Shown here piece after piece: positions 52,998 through 62,412 of a stretch of DNA of 64,000 nt. Location: positions 1 through 64,000 of the forward strand of contig NZ_CP034910.1 in NCBI RefSeq assembly GCF_008932245.1, given 5' to 3'. Every line of letters starts with the position of its first letter. Position 1 is the stretch's first letter. The notes under the pieces were generated by a model, which ran no database searches, was not told the origin of the DNA, and saw only the letters and a program-made list of their open reading frames with translations. Position numbers and translations under genes: made by a program. The stretch comes from Sinorhizobium alkalisoli. GTDB lineage: Bacteria; Pseudomonadota; Alphaproteobacteria; Rhizobiales; Rhizobiaceae.

Positions 52998-54266
52998 TCA
53001 TTGGATCAGTATCGCCCTGAAATCATTGACGTTAGTGCCGGTCGGCCCGGGTTTGAAGAGATCGCCGAGCAGGTCGAAAGCGGTCCAGCTGTCGTTGTCA
53101 TCGAGCAGCGCCGCTGCACCGGCCCCGCGCTTGAGGAGCCGGCCGGCCGTCCTGTCGTCGGCGAATGCGCCGGCATTGTTTTCGGAACCGTCGATGCCAT
53201 CCGTGTCGGCGGCCAGGGCCGAGATGCCTTGAACGCCGTCGATGCCGAGCGCGAGCGACAGCAGGAATTCGCCGTTGCGGCCACCCTTGCCTGTGCCCCG
53301 CATGGTGACGGTGCTCTCGCCGCCGGAAAGAAGGACAACTGGCTTCTGGAAGGGGCGTTCACGCGTCGCCACCTCGCGGGCGATGGCGGCATGGACCAGC
53401 CCGACGTCGCGCGCCTCGCCCTCGATGGAATCCGACAGAATGGCTGCCGCAACTCCCGTCGCCCGCGCTTTTGCCGCTGCGGCCTCCAGCGAAACGCCAG
53501 CGGACGCGATCAGCCGCACTTCATTGCGGGCAAAACGCGAATCGAATGGCGTCGGCGCATCCGCCGCCATCGACGCCAACCACCGCATGACCGCGCCCGG
53601 CAGAGATAGTCGGTAGCGCTCGATGGTGTTCATGGCATCGAAGCGGCTCGAATGGTCGGCAATCGTCGGACCGGAGGCGACGAGAGCGGGGTCGTCACCG
53701 GGAATATCGGAAACGACGAGCGAAACCACGCGCGCCGGATGGGCGGCCGCAGCCAGCCGGCCGCCCTTTATCAGGGAGACCTGCTTGCGCAACGCATTCA
53801 TCGCCCGGATCGGCGCACCGGAGGCAAGCAGCGCGCGGTTGACGGCGATTTCATCCTCGAGTGACAGCCCCGGCGGCGGTGCCGGCAGCAGCGCCGAGCC
53901 GCCGCCGCAGATCAGCGCGACGACGAGATCGTGCTCGGTCAGGCCGTCGACCTCGGCAAGAAGCCGGCGCGACGCCATGAGACCATTCTCGTCCGGCAGG
54001 GGATGGGCGGCTTCGAGTACGTCGATGCGCTCACAGCGAACGCCGAAGCCGTAGCGGGTCACGACGGCGCCGCCAAGCGGCCCGTCCCACAGCCGTTCGA
54101 AGGCGCGCGCCATTTGCGCGGCGCCCTTGCCGGCACCAACGACGACGGTGCGCCCCTTCGGCCGCTTCGGCAGATTGGCCGCGATGACGCCCGCCGGGTC
54201 GGCGGCGGCGACCGCCGCCGTGAATAAGGTCTCCAGGAATGCACGCGGATTGGCGATAACGGCCAT
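52998..54266 (-). CDS. ttuD: Glycerate 2-kinase (MOFRL family, TtuD/GckA-like)
   Basis: 422 aa of the MOFRL kinase family. Nucleotide and substrate region ICGGGSALLPAPPPGLSL near residue 115, NALRKQVSLIKGGRLA near 155 and the C-terminal LLSGGESTVTMRGTGKGGRN block near 318. Earlier annotated as hydroxypyruvate reductase (ttuD), this family phosphorylates glycerate at C2. It completes glyoxylate to phosphoglycerate conversion with Gcl, Hyi and GlxR. Start at ATG 54266 with AAGGGAGGG upstream. It is 117 bases downstream of the glxR stop. Confidence 0.88.
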   Translation of the reverse strand: MAVIANPRAFLETLFTAAVAAADPAGVIAANLPKRPKGRTVVVGAGKGAAQMARAFERLWDGPLGGAVVTRYGFGVRCERIDVLEAAHPLPDENGLMASRRLLAEVDGLTEHDLVVALICGGGSALLPAPPPGLSLEDEIAVNRALLASGAPIRAMNALRKQVSLIKGGRLAAAAHPARVVSLVVSDIPGDDPALVASGPTIADHSSRFDAMNTIERYRLSLPGAVMRWLASMAADAPTPFDSRFARNEVRLIASAGVSLEAAAAKARATGVAAAILSDSIEGEARDVGLVHAAIAREVATRERPFQKPVVLLSGGESTVTMRGTGKGGRNGEFLLSLALGIDGVQGISALAADTDGIDGSENNAGAFADDRTAGRLLKRGAGAAALLDDNDSWTAFDLLGDLFKPGPTGTNVNDFRAILIQ

Positions 54267-54383
54267 AAATCCCTCCCTTTCGAAAAAGACCCGGGCGGCG
54301 GCTCCTCCTTCCGCCGCCCGGATGCACGATCGCCAATGGTGGATGGGGAAGCCCGCCCGGCGGATCATGCGCTTCGCAGCACT

Positions 54384-55268
54384 TCACGCGACCGGATGGT
54401 TCGCCATCCGCTCCAGCGCGCGGACCAATCCGGAATGGTCGAGTCCGCTGTCGCCATTGGCGGCGCAAATGTTGAAGAGTTCCTGCGTCGCCGCCGTATT
54501 CGGCAACGAGATGCCGAGGCTCTTCGCCCCCTGCAGGGCGAGATTCAGATCCTTCTGATGCAGCGATATGCGGAAGCCCGGTTCGAATGTCCGCTTGATC
54601 ATGCGTTCGCCGTGCACCTCGAGGATGCGTGAGGAGGCAAAGCCGCCCATCAGCGCCTCACGCACCCGCGCCGGATCGGCGCCCGCCTTGGACGCGAAGA
54701 CCAGCGCCTCGGAGACTGCTTCGATCGTCAGCGCGACGATGATCTGGTTGGCGACCTTGGTCACCTGCCCGTCACCGCAATCGCCGACCAGCGTGATGTT
54801 CTTGCCCATCAGCTTGAAGAGCGGCAGAGCGCGCTCGAAAGATTCCGGCGTGCCGCCGGCCATGATGCTGAGCGAAGCATTCTTCGCACCGACTTCGCCG
54901 CCGGAGACCGGCGCGTCGATATAGTCGGCTCCCGTTTCGCGGACCTTCCTGGCGAATTCCTTCGTGTCGATCGGCGATATCGAGCTCATGTCGATGACGA
55001 GCTTACCCTCGCCGAGACCGTAATAGACGCCGTTCTCGCCGAAGAGGACATCTTCCACTTCCGGCGTGTCCGGCAGCATGAGGATGATCGTGTCGAGGGC
55101 CTCGGCAAGCGCCTTCGGCGTCTCGACGAGTTCCAGGCCGTGGTCGACGAGCTCCTGGCGCGGCGGGATGATGAATTTCGAGGTGATGATCCTGTGGCCG
55201 GCATCCTGCAGGTGACGCGCCATCGGCGTGCCCATAATGCCCAGTCCAATGAAACCGATAGATGCCAT
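54384..55268 (-). CDS. glxR: Tartronate semialdehyde reductase (2-hydroxy-3-oxopropionate reductase)
   Basis: 294 aa beta-hydroxyacid dehydrogenase. GLGIMGTPMARHL near residue 7, DAPVSGGEVGAKNASLSIM near 120, and catalytic Lys in GDGQVTKVANQII near 172. It reduces tartronate semialdehyde to glycerate with NAD(P)H. The start is three bases after the hyi stop with AGGAG upstream. A paralogue, LtnD, lies at 40130-41050. Confidence 0.93.
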   Translation of the reverse strand: MASIGFIGLGIMGTPMARHLQDAGHRIITSKFIIPPRQELVDHGLELVETPKALAEALDTIILMLPDTPEVEDVLFGENGVYYGLGEGKLVIDMSSISPIDTKEFARKVRETGADYIDAPVSGGEVGAKNASLSIMAGGTPESFERALPLFKLMGKNITLVGDCGDGQVTKVANQIIVALTIEAVSEALVFASKAGADPARVREALMGGFASSRILEVHGERMIKRTFEPGFRISLHQKDLNLALQGAKSLGISLPNTAATQELFNICAANGDSGLDHSGLVRALERMANHPVA

Positions 55269-55271
55269 TAC

Positions 55272-56087
55272 TTAGCTCCTGATCTTGATGATGTCTGCGG
55301 ATTGGCGGCGTGCGAGTTCGGACCCGAGCCAGCCGAGCCCGTCCGCGGTGGTCGTTCGCGGCTTGTATTCGCAGCCGATCCAGCCGTCGTAGCCGGCGGC
55401 CTCCAGCGCGTCGAAGACGAAGGGGTAGTTGATCTCGCCGGTGCCCGGCTCGTTGCGACCCGGATTGTCGGCGAGTTGGATATGCGCGATCCGGTCCGAA
55501 TGGCGCTTGTAGGTGCCGATCAGTTCGCCCTCTGTGCGCTGCTGATGATAGAGGTCGTACTGAATGAAGATATTGTCGCTGTCGACTTCCTCGATGATCG
55601 CGGCCGCCTGTCCGACCGTGTTCAGATAGAAGCCCGGAATGTCGAAGCGGTTGATCGGCTCGATCAGCAGTCGGATGCCGTGCCCGCCAAGTTCGCTTGC
55701 CGCAAGTTTCAGATTGGCAACGAGTGTCGTGCGCAACACGCTGTCCGGCACGCCGTCGGGCGCGATGCCGACAAGGCAATTTACCTGGCTGCAATCGAGC
55801 GCCGTCGCATAGTCGATGGCACTGGCGACACCCCGGCGGAATTCGTCGATGCGATCCGGCAGGATGGCGATGCCGCGCTCGCCGCCCGCCCAATCGCCGG
55901 CCGGCAGGTTATGCAGGACCTGGACGAGTCTATGGCGATCGAGCGCGGCGCGCAGCGCCATTTTCTCGAACTCGTAGGGAAAGAGAAATTCCACCCCTTC
56001 GAAGCCGGCCCTGGCGGCGAGCGAGAAGCGGTCGAGGAACGGTGCCTCGTTGAAGAGCATTGTCAGGTTTGCCGCGAATTTCGGCAT
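55272..56087 (-). CDS. hyi: Hydroxypyruvate isomerase
   Basis: 271 aa xylose-isomerase-like TIM barrel. N-terminal FAANLTMLFNEAPFLDRF, LLIEPINRFDIPGFYL near residue 143 and IQYDLYHQQRTEG near 180, with DGWIGCEYKPRTTT near the C-terminus. It interconverts hydroxypyruvate and tartronate semialdehyde. Between gcl and glxR as in many glyoxylate operons. Closely similar in layout to OtnI of the tetronate block. Confidence 0.92.
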   Translation of the reverse strand: MPKFAANLTMLFNEAPFLDRFSLAARAGFEGVEFLFPYEFEKMALRAALDRHRLVQVLHNLPAGDWAGGERGIAILPDRIDEFRRGVASAIDYATALDCSQVNCLVGIAPDGVPDSVLRTTLVANLKLAASELGGHGIRLLIEPINRFDIPGFYLNTVGQAAAIIEEVDSDNIFIQYDLYHQQRTEGELIGTYKRHSDRIAHIQLADNPGRNEPGTGEINYPFVFDALEAAGYDGWIGCEYKPRTTTADGLGWLGSELARRQSADIIKIRS

Positions 56088-56166
56088 TGCGGTTACTCCT
56101 CCTGGAAGTTGCAGCGGGATGCGGGCGGAAAACCGCCTACACTTTTCCTCATCCCGCTCTCATTGA

Positions 56167-57954
56167 TCAGTCGAGCAGGGCGGCGGCGATCGCGGTCGGT
56201 GCATCCTCGCCCCGTTCGGCGAGGTCCTCGAACTCGACGACCGCGTCGATGTCTGCCCCCATGGCGATGTTGGTGACGCGCTCCAGGATGAATTCGATGA
56301 CGACCGGAACCCGGTGTTCCTTCATCAGCGCCTCTGCCCGCTCGAAGGCGTCGGCGAACTCGTTCGGGCTCCTCACCCGGATCGCCTTGCAGCCGAGCCC
56401 TTCCGCGACCGCCACGTGGTCGACGCCGTAGCCCATTTCTGCGTCTTCGCCCGCATTGATGTTCTCGAAGGCGAGGCTCACCTCGAAGTCCATCTCGAAG
56501 CCGCGCTGCGCCTGGCGAATGAGGCCGAGATAGGAGTTGTTCACGACGACATGGAGATAGGGGAGCTTGTGCTGCGCCCCGACCGCCAGTTCCTCGATCA
56601 GGAACTGGAAGTCATAATCGCCGGAAAGCGCCACGATCGGACGGTTCGGGTCGGCGGCGCGCACGCCGAGCGCTGCCGGAAGCGTCCAGCCGAGCGGGCC
56701 GGCCTGGCCGCAGTTGATCCAGTTGCGCGGCCGGTAGACATGAAGGAACTGCGCGCCGGCAATCTGGCTGAGGCCGATGGTCGAGACATAGCAAGTGTCG
56801 CGGCCGAAGGCCTTGTTCATCTCCTCATAGACGCGCTGGGGTTTGAGCGGTGTCTCATCGAAATGGGTCTTGCGCAGCATGGTGCGCTTGCGCTCGCGGC
56901 ATACCTCCGCCCAGGCCGACCAATTTCTAAGCTTGCCGGCGGTCTTCCATTCAGTCGCGACGTCGAGGAAAAGCTTGAGCGCGGCTCCCGCGTCCGAGAC
57001 GATGCCGAAATCCGGCGCAAAGACGCGGCCGATCTGCGTCGGCTCGATATCGACATGGATGAATTTGCGGCCTTCCGTGTAGGTCGGAATGCTGCCGGTA
57101 TGGCGGTTGGCCCAACGATTGCCGATACCAAAGACGAAATCCGAGGCAAGCAGCGTCGCATTGCCATAGCGATGCGCCGTCTGAAGCCCGCACATGCCGG
57201 CCATCAGCGGATGATCGTCCGGGATCGTGCCCCAGCCCATCAGCGTCGGGATGACCGGAACGCCGGTGATCTCGGCGAACTCGACAAGCAGGTCGGAGGC
57301 ATCCGCATTGATGATGCCGCCCCCGGCAACGATCAACGGCCGCTCCGCCGCATTCAGCATTTCAATCGCCTTCTCGGCCTGCGCGCGCGTGGCGGCGGGC
57401 CTGTAGGGCTGAAGCGGTTCATAGGTGTCGGGATCGAACTCGATCTCGGCAAGCTGGACATCGACCGGCAAATCGATCAGCACCGGTCCGGGCCGGCCCG
57501 ATCGCATCAGGTGGAACGCCTTCTGGAAAACGAAGGGGACGAGCGCCGGCTCCTTGACGGTGACTGCCCATTTCGTCACGGGCGCCGCAATCGCGGCGAT
57601 GTCGACCGCCTGAAAGTCTTCCTTGTCGAGGCGCTCTCTGGGCGCCTGGCCGGTGATGCAGAGGATCGGGATCGAATCCGCCGAGGCCGAGTAGAGGCCA
57701 GTAATCATGTCGGTGCCGGCCGGCCCCGAGGTGCCGATGCAGACGCCGATATTGCCGTGCTTCGCCCGGGTGTAACCCTCCGCCATATGCGAGGCGCCCT
57801 CCACATGGCGCGCCAGGATGTGGCGGATCGAGCCGCGCGCTTTCAGCGCCGAATAGAGCGGATTGATGGCGGCACCCGGCACGCCGAAAGCACAATTAGT
57901 GCCTTCCTTCTCCAGAACATGAACCGCCGCATCGACGGCGCGCATCTTGGTCAT
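56167..57954 (-). CDS. gcl: Glyoxylate carboligase
   Basis: 595 aa thiamine diphosphate enzyme. [18 protein letters not shown] near residue 20, then [18 protein letters not shown]: the usual catalytic Glu is replaced by Val (ARHVEG), the hallmark of Gcl. The C-terminal thiamine motif begins [14 protein letters not shown] near 454. It joins two glyoxylate molecules into tartronate semialdehyde with release of CO2. First gene of the block, with GGAGGAG upstream of the ATG and the IclR regulator divergent. Confidence 0.96.
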   Translation of the reverse strand: MTKMRAVDAAVHVLEKEGTNCAFGVPGAAINPLYSALKARGSIRHILARHVEGASHMAEGYTRAKHGNIGVCIGTSGPAGTDMITGLYSASADSIPILCITGQAPRERLDKEDFQAVDIAAIAAPVTKWAVTVKEPALVPFVFQKAFHLMRSGRPGPVLIDLPVDVQLAEIEFDPDTYEPLQPYRPAATRAQAEKAIEMLNAAERPLIVAGGGIINADASDLLVEFAEITGVPVIPTLMGWGTIPDDHPLMAGMCGLQTAHRYGNATLLASDFVFGIGNRWANRHTGSIPTYTEGRKFIHVDIEPTQIGRVFAPDFGIVSDAGAALKLFLDVATEWKTAGKLRNWSAWAEVCRERKRTMLRKTHFDETPLKPQRVYEEMNKAFGRDTCYVSTIGLSQIAGAQFLHVYRPRNWINCGQAGPLGWTLPAALGVRAADPNRPIVALSGDYDFQFLIEELAVGAQHKLPYLHVVVNNSYLGLIRQAQRGFEMDFEVSLAFENINAGEDAEMGYGVDHVAVAEGLGCKAIRVRSPNEFADAFERAEALMKEHRVPVVIEFILERVTNIAMGADIDAVVEFEDLAERGEDAPTAIAAALLD

Positions 57955-58013
57955 GGCAACTCCTCCTGTTCGAGTGAGATGCTAAACCATCCGGAGACTT
58001 GTTCAACGCCATT

Positions 58014-58052
58014 ATGGAAATCATTCCCATGCTATGGAAATAATGATTTTCA
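58014..58052. promoter_or_regulatory. Candidate IclR-family operator pair
   Basis: Two imperfect palindromes, ATGGAAATCATTCCCAT (58014-58030) and ATGGAAATAATGATTTTCA (58034-58052), lie between gcl and the IclR gene. The TGGAAAT...ATTTCCA symmetry is that of IclR-family sites. Confidence 0.55.
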
Positions 58053-58119
58053 AGAAAATTGGGAAAATCGAACGCAATCGCTGTAGAGCATTATGGACGC
58101 CAGTGATTTGGAGAGGTCC

Positions 58120-58941
58120 ATGGAATTGACGGTGAAGGGAAAGCGCGGGCGCAAGGCGGCGGCAAATGCCGCTCCCTCCTCCGTTCAGGTCCTCGACCGG
58201 GCCCTGTCGCTCCTTGCTATCGTTGCCGAGGGCGATGGATCGACGCTCACCTCACTCTCGGAACGCACCGGCATGGCGCCTTCGACGGTACACCGGCTGC
58301 TGACCTCGCTTGCCGGCCACGGCGTGGTCACGCATGAGGGCGACACCGGCACCTGGACGATCGGCGTCAGGGCCTTCGAGATCGGCAATGCTTTTCTGCG
58401 TTTCCGCAAGCTCGGCACGATCAGCCGGCCTTTCCTGCAGCATCTGATGGAGGAAAGCGGCGAAACGGCAAACGTAGGCATCGAGGACGGTGGTGACGTG
58501 GTATTCATTTCGCAAGTCGAAAGCCACGCGCCGATGCGCGCCTTCTTCCGTCCCGGCCGGCGGGGGCCGATCCACGCGTCGGGCATCGGCAAGGCGATCC
58601 TTTCGGCCTGGTCGGACACGGAGATCGCCAAGGTCTTGAACGACAGACCGCTCGCGCACTTCACCGCCCGCACGCTCGACACGCCGGCGGCGCTCATGGC
58701 CAATATCAAGGAAACCCGCGATCGCGGCTGGTCGGTCGACGACGAGGAGCATACGCTTGGCATGCGCTGCATCGCCGCTCCGGTCTTCGACGAATATGGC
58801 CAGGCGATCGGCGGCATTTCGGTCTCCGGCCCGAGCGTTCGCATCGACGACGCGAAGCTCGCAAGCCTCGGCCCCCTCGTCCGCAGAATCGCGGATGAAT
58901 TGACTCGCGCAATCGGCGGCCACAGGCCGGAGGAGCGCTGA
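58120..58941 (+). CDS. IclR-family regulator of glyoxylate/allantoin genes
   Basis: 273 aa from ATG 58120, preceded by GGAGAGG; an upstream in-frame ATG at 58093 has a weaker signal. N-terminal winged helix (VQVLDRALSLLAIVAEGDGS, then LSERTGMAPSTVHRLLTSL) and a C-terminal IclR effector domain (FISQVESHAPMRAFFRPGRRGPIHASGIGKAIL, in part). AllR and BhcR relatives bind glyoxylate. It is divergent from gcl and likely represses it. Confidence 0.9.
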   Translation: MELTVKGKRGRKAAANAAPSSVQVLDRALSLLAIVAEGDGSTLTSLSERTGMAPSTVHRLLTSLAGHGVVTHEGDTGTWTIGVRAFEIGNAFLRFRKLGTISRPFLQHLMEESGETANVGIEDGGDVVFISQVESHAPMRAFFRPGRRGPIHASGIGKAILSAWSDTEIAKVLNDRPLAHFTARTLDTPAALMANIKETRDRGWSVDDEEHTLGMRCIAAPVFDEYGQAIGGISVSGPSVRIDDAKLASLGPLVRRIADELTRAIGGHRPEER

Positions 58942-59030
58942 TCAATCGATTTTCAGTAGGACCGGCAGTAGACGGCCATACGTTTCAACCCTCAACCAGA
59001 CCTCAACAGCGACTTCGACAGGCGAGTAAT

Positions 59031-59867
59031 ATGAAGAGCAATTACTTTTTTCCAGAGGGTGGGCACCCGCCGCAGACGAATCTCCTGACCGACCGGGCCG
59101 TGTTCACCGAGGCCTATGCGATCATCCCCAAGGGCGTCATGCGCGACATCGTCACGAGCTACCTGCCGTTCTGGACGAACACGCGGCTTTGGGTGCTCTC
59201 GCGGCCGCTGTCGGGCTTCGCCGAGACTTTCTCGCAATATATCATGGAAGTAGGTCCCTCGGGTGGAAGCGACCGGCCGGAAGCCGACCCGCGCGCCGAG
59301 GGCGTACTCTTCGTCGTCGACGGCGAGTTCCGCCTGACGATCGGCGGCCAGTCGTACCGGATGCAGCCCGGCGGCTATGCCTATATTCCGCCCGGCAGTG
59401 AATGGAGCCTGCACAATGACGGCGGTACGGCCACCCGGTTCCACTGGATCCGCAAGGCCTATGAGAAGGTCGAGGGACTGCCCCTTCCCGATCCGATCGT
59501 CACCAATGAACGCGAGGTCACGCCATCGCCGATGCCGGACACGGAGGGTCGCTGGGCCACCACCCGCTTCGTCGATCCGTCCGACATGCGCCATGACATG
59601 CATGTGACGATCGTCACCTTCGAGCCCGGCGGCGTCATCCCCTTCATGGAGACCCACGTCATGGAGCACGGCCTCTATGTCCTCGAAGGCAAGGCGGTCT
59701 ACCGGCTGAATTCGGATTGGGTCGAGGTCGAAGCCGGCGACTATATGTGGCTGAGAGCCTTCTGCCCGCAGGCCTGCTATGCCGGCGGGCCGGGCAAGTT
59801 CCGCTACCTGCTCTACAAGGACGTCAACCGCCATATGGCACTCGGCACGCCCGGCCGCTTCGCCTGA
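59031..59867 (+). CDS. allE: (S)-ureidoglycine aminohydrolase, AllE-like bicupin
   Basis: 278 aa, two cupin domains. The N-terminal TDRAVFTEAYAIIPKGVMRD and the C-terminal metal site VIPFMETHVMEHGLYVLEG are those of AllE/YlbA, which hydrolyses (S)-ureidoglycine to ureidoglycolate and ammonia. The product is the substrate of AllA encoded on the opposite strand, so the block handles late allantoin breakdown. AllB and AllC are not in this window. It follows the IclR gene by 89 bases. Confidence 0.9.
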   Translation: MKSNYFFPEGGHPPQTNLLTDRAVFTEAYAIIPKGVMRDIVTSYLPFWTNTRLWVLSRPLSGFAETFSQYIMEVGPSGGSDRPEADPRAEGVLFVVDGEFRLTIGGQSYRMQPGGYAYIPPGSEWSLHNDGGTATRFHWIRKAYEKVEGLPLPDPIVTNEREVTPSPMPDTEGRWATTRFVDPSDMRHDMHVTIVTFEPGGVIPFMETHVMEHGLYVLEGKAVYRLNSDWVEVEAGDYMWLRAFCPQACYAGGPGKFRYLLYKDVNRHMALGTPGRFA

Positions 59868-59930
59868 ACCGGCCGGACAACCGCCGCCCGCGATATTGCG
59901 ACTTCCGCGGATCGGACTTAGCCTTGAAGC

Positions 59931-62387
59931 ATGGCGACATCGAAGCTCGAGGCCTACCGCAAGAAGCGGGATTTTTCGAAGACGCCGGAACCGGCCGGCG
60001 GCCTTGCCGGCGACGGCAACCGCTTCGTCGTGCATAAACATCACGCCACCGCCGACCACTATGACCTGAGACTTGAGGTCGGCGGTGTCCTGAAAAGCTG
60101 GGCTGTGCCCAGGGGCCCGTCGCTCAACCCCGCCGACAAGCGGTTGGCGGTCGAGACCGAGGATCACCCGCTCGACTATGTCGATTTCGAGGGTGTGATC
60201 CCCGAGGGGGAATATGGCGGCGGGCCGATGATCGTCTGGGACACGGGCGTCTGGGCGCCGATGGAAGACGTCGACGAGAGCCTGCGCAAAGGCGCTTTCA
60301 AGTTTCGCCTCGCTGGCGAAAAGCTCAAGGGCGGCTGGATGCTGGCCCGGCTGAAACCGAAGCCCGGCGAAGAGGAAAAGCGCAACTGGCTTCTCTTCAA
60401 GGAGCGAGACCCGGCCGCCGATGCCTCCATGGACATCCTCGCCGCCCGACCGGAGAGCGTCAAATCGGGCCGGCGGATCGAGGACCTGGTCGAGAAGCCG
60501 CGCCCTCCCGCCAAGCCTTTCAAGCTCAATGCCGCGGCTCTCCCGGGCGCCGAGAAAGCCCCGCTGCCGACACGGATCGAGCCGCAGCTCGCGACGCCGA
60601 CGGCCACACCACCGGAAGGCGCCGGAAAACGCGAGGATTGGCTGCACGAGATAAAGTTCGACGGATACCGCACGATGGCGCACAAGGCCCGGGACGATGT
60701 GCGCCTGATCACCCGTGGCGGTCTCGATTGGACGAAGCGCTATGGCGATCTGCCCGAGGCCTTCCGGCGCCTTGCCTGCCGCGACGCCGTCATCGACGGC
60801 GAGATCGTCGCGCTCGACGCGTCCGGGGTCAGCCGCTTCGCGCTGCTGCAGGAGGCGTTGTCGACCAGCGTGGAGAACCGGCTTGTGTTTTATGCCTTCG
60901 ACCTCCTCCACCTCGACGGCTGGACCCTGGTGAACGCGCCTCTCGACAAACGCAAGGAACTGCTGAAACGATTGCTTGAACCGCATGTCTCCAGCCGCTC
61001 TGCCATTCAATACAGCGATCATGTCAGCGGCGGAGGCCGCGCCTTTTATGACAAGGCTTCCGAACTGGGGCTTGAGGGCATCATTTCCAAACGCGCATCG
61101 GCGCCCTATCGGAGCGGCCGCTCCAAGACCTGGACCAAGACCAAGGCGCTCACGGCGGAAGATTTCGTCATCGCCGGCTATACCGTTTCGGAAGCCGCCG
61201 AAGGCATTGCCGCACTGGCGCTCGGCGAGTGGATGGATGGCGAATTGCAGTATCGCGGCAAGGTCGGCACCGGCTTCGACACGGCGATGCTCAAACACTT
61301 GCGAGAGCGGTTGGAACCCTTGCGTTCCGGCGCAACCCGACTCGAAGGAGCGCCGAAGGAGATCATCTGGGTTCGGCCCGTGCTGACGGCGCGCATCCAC
61401 TATGGCAACCGCACGACGGACAACGTGCTTCGCCACCCGGTTTTCAAGGGGCTTCGGGAGGTCGAACTTTCAACGCCGACCGCCACCAGCCGCAAGCGCT
61501 TCATCTCCGACGCCGACCTTGCCGGCATATCGATCACCAATCCGACGCGCCGCCTGTTCGGAAAGTCCGGGCCCACGAAGCTCGATGTCGCCGTCTACTA
61601 CGCCGCTGTCGGCGATTTCATGCTGCCGCACATCCTCGGTCGCCCGGCCTCACTCGTTCGCTGCCCGACGGGGCGGCCCCAGGACTGCTTCTTCCAACGT
61701 CACCCCTTTACCGGCATGCCGGCTTCGGTGGCCGGTTTTGAGGCCATGAGTTCGGAGGGAGAGCCGAAAACCTATTTGTCGGTTGAGGACGCCAAGGGCT
61801 ACCTGGCGCTCGCGCAATTCGGCGTCGTCGAATTCCACAGCTGGGGATCGACGCGAAAGCGGCTGGAAAAACCAGACCGCGTCGTCTTCGACCTCGATCC
61901 GGGCGAAGGCATCGGCTGGCGTGAGGTGGTCGAGGCGGCAGTCCACATCAAGCAGGAATTGGAAGCGCTCGATCTCGTTCCCTTCGTCAAGACGTCGGGG
62001 GGCAAGGGCATCCATGTGGTCGTGCCCGTCAAACCGAAGCTCGACTGGAAGAAAGTGCACAAGGCGACCGGCGACATGGCCGCCCGGCTCGCCGCCACCG
62101 CGCCGGAAACCTTCATCACCACGATGAGCAAGGGAAAACGGTCCAACCGAATCTTCATCGATATCCACCGCAACGCCCGCGGGCATACCGCAGTTGCGCC
62201 CTATTCCCTTCGAGCCCGCACGAACTTGCCCGCCTCCACCCCGCTCAACTGGAACGATCTTGAAACTATCGACGCTCCCGAGGATTTAAACTATTCTTCG
62301 CTTCCCGGCCTTCTGGCCACTTCCGGCGACCCCTGGGCCCAAATCGACGCATATGCCAGGGACTTGCCGCTCATTTCCGGGAAGTAA
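59931..62387 (+). CDS. ligD: DNA ligase D (3'-phosphoesterase, ligase, polymerase)
   Basis: 818 aa with domain order phosphoesterase, ligase, polymerase, as in Pseudomonas LigD. Phosphoesterase: HKHHATADHYDLRLE at residues 36-49. Ligase: catalytic Lys242 in HEIKFDGYR, then VIDGEIVAL and EGIISKRASAPYRSGRS. The polymerase/primase domain starts near 540; VVFDLDPGEGIGW near 647 holds its catalytic Asp residues. With Ku it repairs double-strand breaks by end joining. Followed by ku after 25 bases. Confidence 0.96.
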   Translation: MATSKLEAYRKKRDFSKTPEPAGGLAGDGNRFVVHKHHATADHYDLRLEVGGVLKSWAVPRGPSLNPADKRLAVETEDHPLDYVDFEGVIPEGEYGGGPMIVWDTGVWAPMEDVDESLRKGAFKFRLAGEKLKGGWMLARLKPKPGEEEKRNWLLFKERDPAADASMDILAARPESVKSGRRIEDLVEKPRPPAKPFKLNAAALPGAEKAPLPTRIEPQLATPTATPPEGAGKREDWLHEIKFDGYRTMAHKARDDVRLITRGGLDWTKRYGDLPEAFRRLACRDAVIDGEIVALDASGVSRFALLQEALSTSVENRLVFYAFDLLHLDGWTLVNAPLDKRKELLKRLLEPHVSSRSAIQYSDHVSGGGRAFYDKASELGLEGIISKRASAPYRSGRSKTWTKTKALTAEDFVIAGYTVSEAAEGIAALALGEWMDGELQYRGKVGTGFDTAMLKHLRERLEPLRSGATRLEGAPKEIIWVRPVLTARIHYGNRTTDNVLRHPVFKGLREVELSTPTATSRKRFISDADLAGISITNPTRRLFGKSGPTKLDVAVYYAAVGDFMLPHILGRPASLVRCPTGRPQDCFFQRHPFTGMPASVAGFEAMSSEGEPKTYLSVEDAKGYLALAQFGVVEFHSWGSTRKRLEKPDRVVFDLDPGEGIGWREVVEAAVHIKQELEALDLVPFVKTSGGKGIHVVVPVKPKLDWKKVHKATGDMAARLAATAPETFITTMSKGKRSNRIFIDIHRNARGHTAVAPYSLRARTNLPASTPLNWNDLETIDAPEDLNYSSLPGLLATSGDPWAQIDAYARDLPLISGK

Positions 62388-62412
62388 GCGCGTTGCCGAG
62401 CAGGAGACCATC

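Noticed and set aside
58992..61436. 814-codon minus-strand open frame
   Set aside because: Fully antisense to allE and ligD, both of which have clear catalytic motifs. The translation is Arg/Ala/Gly-rich with no recognisable domain.
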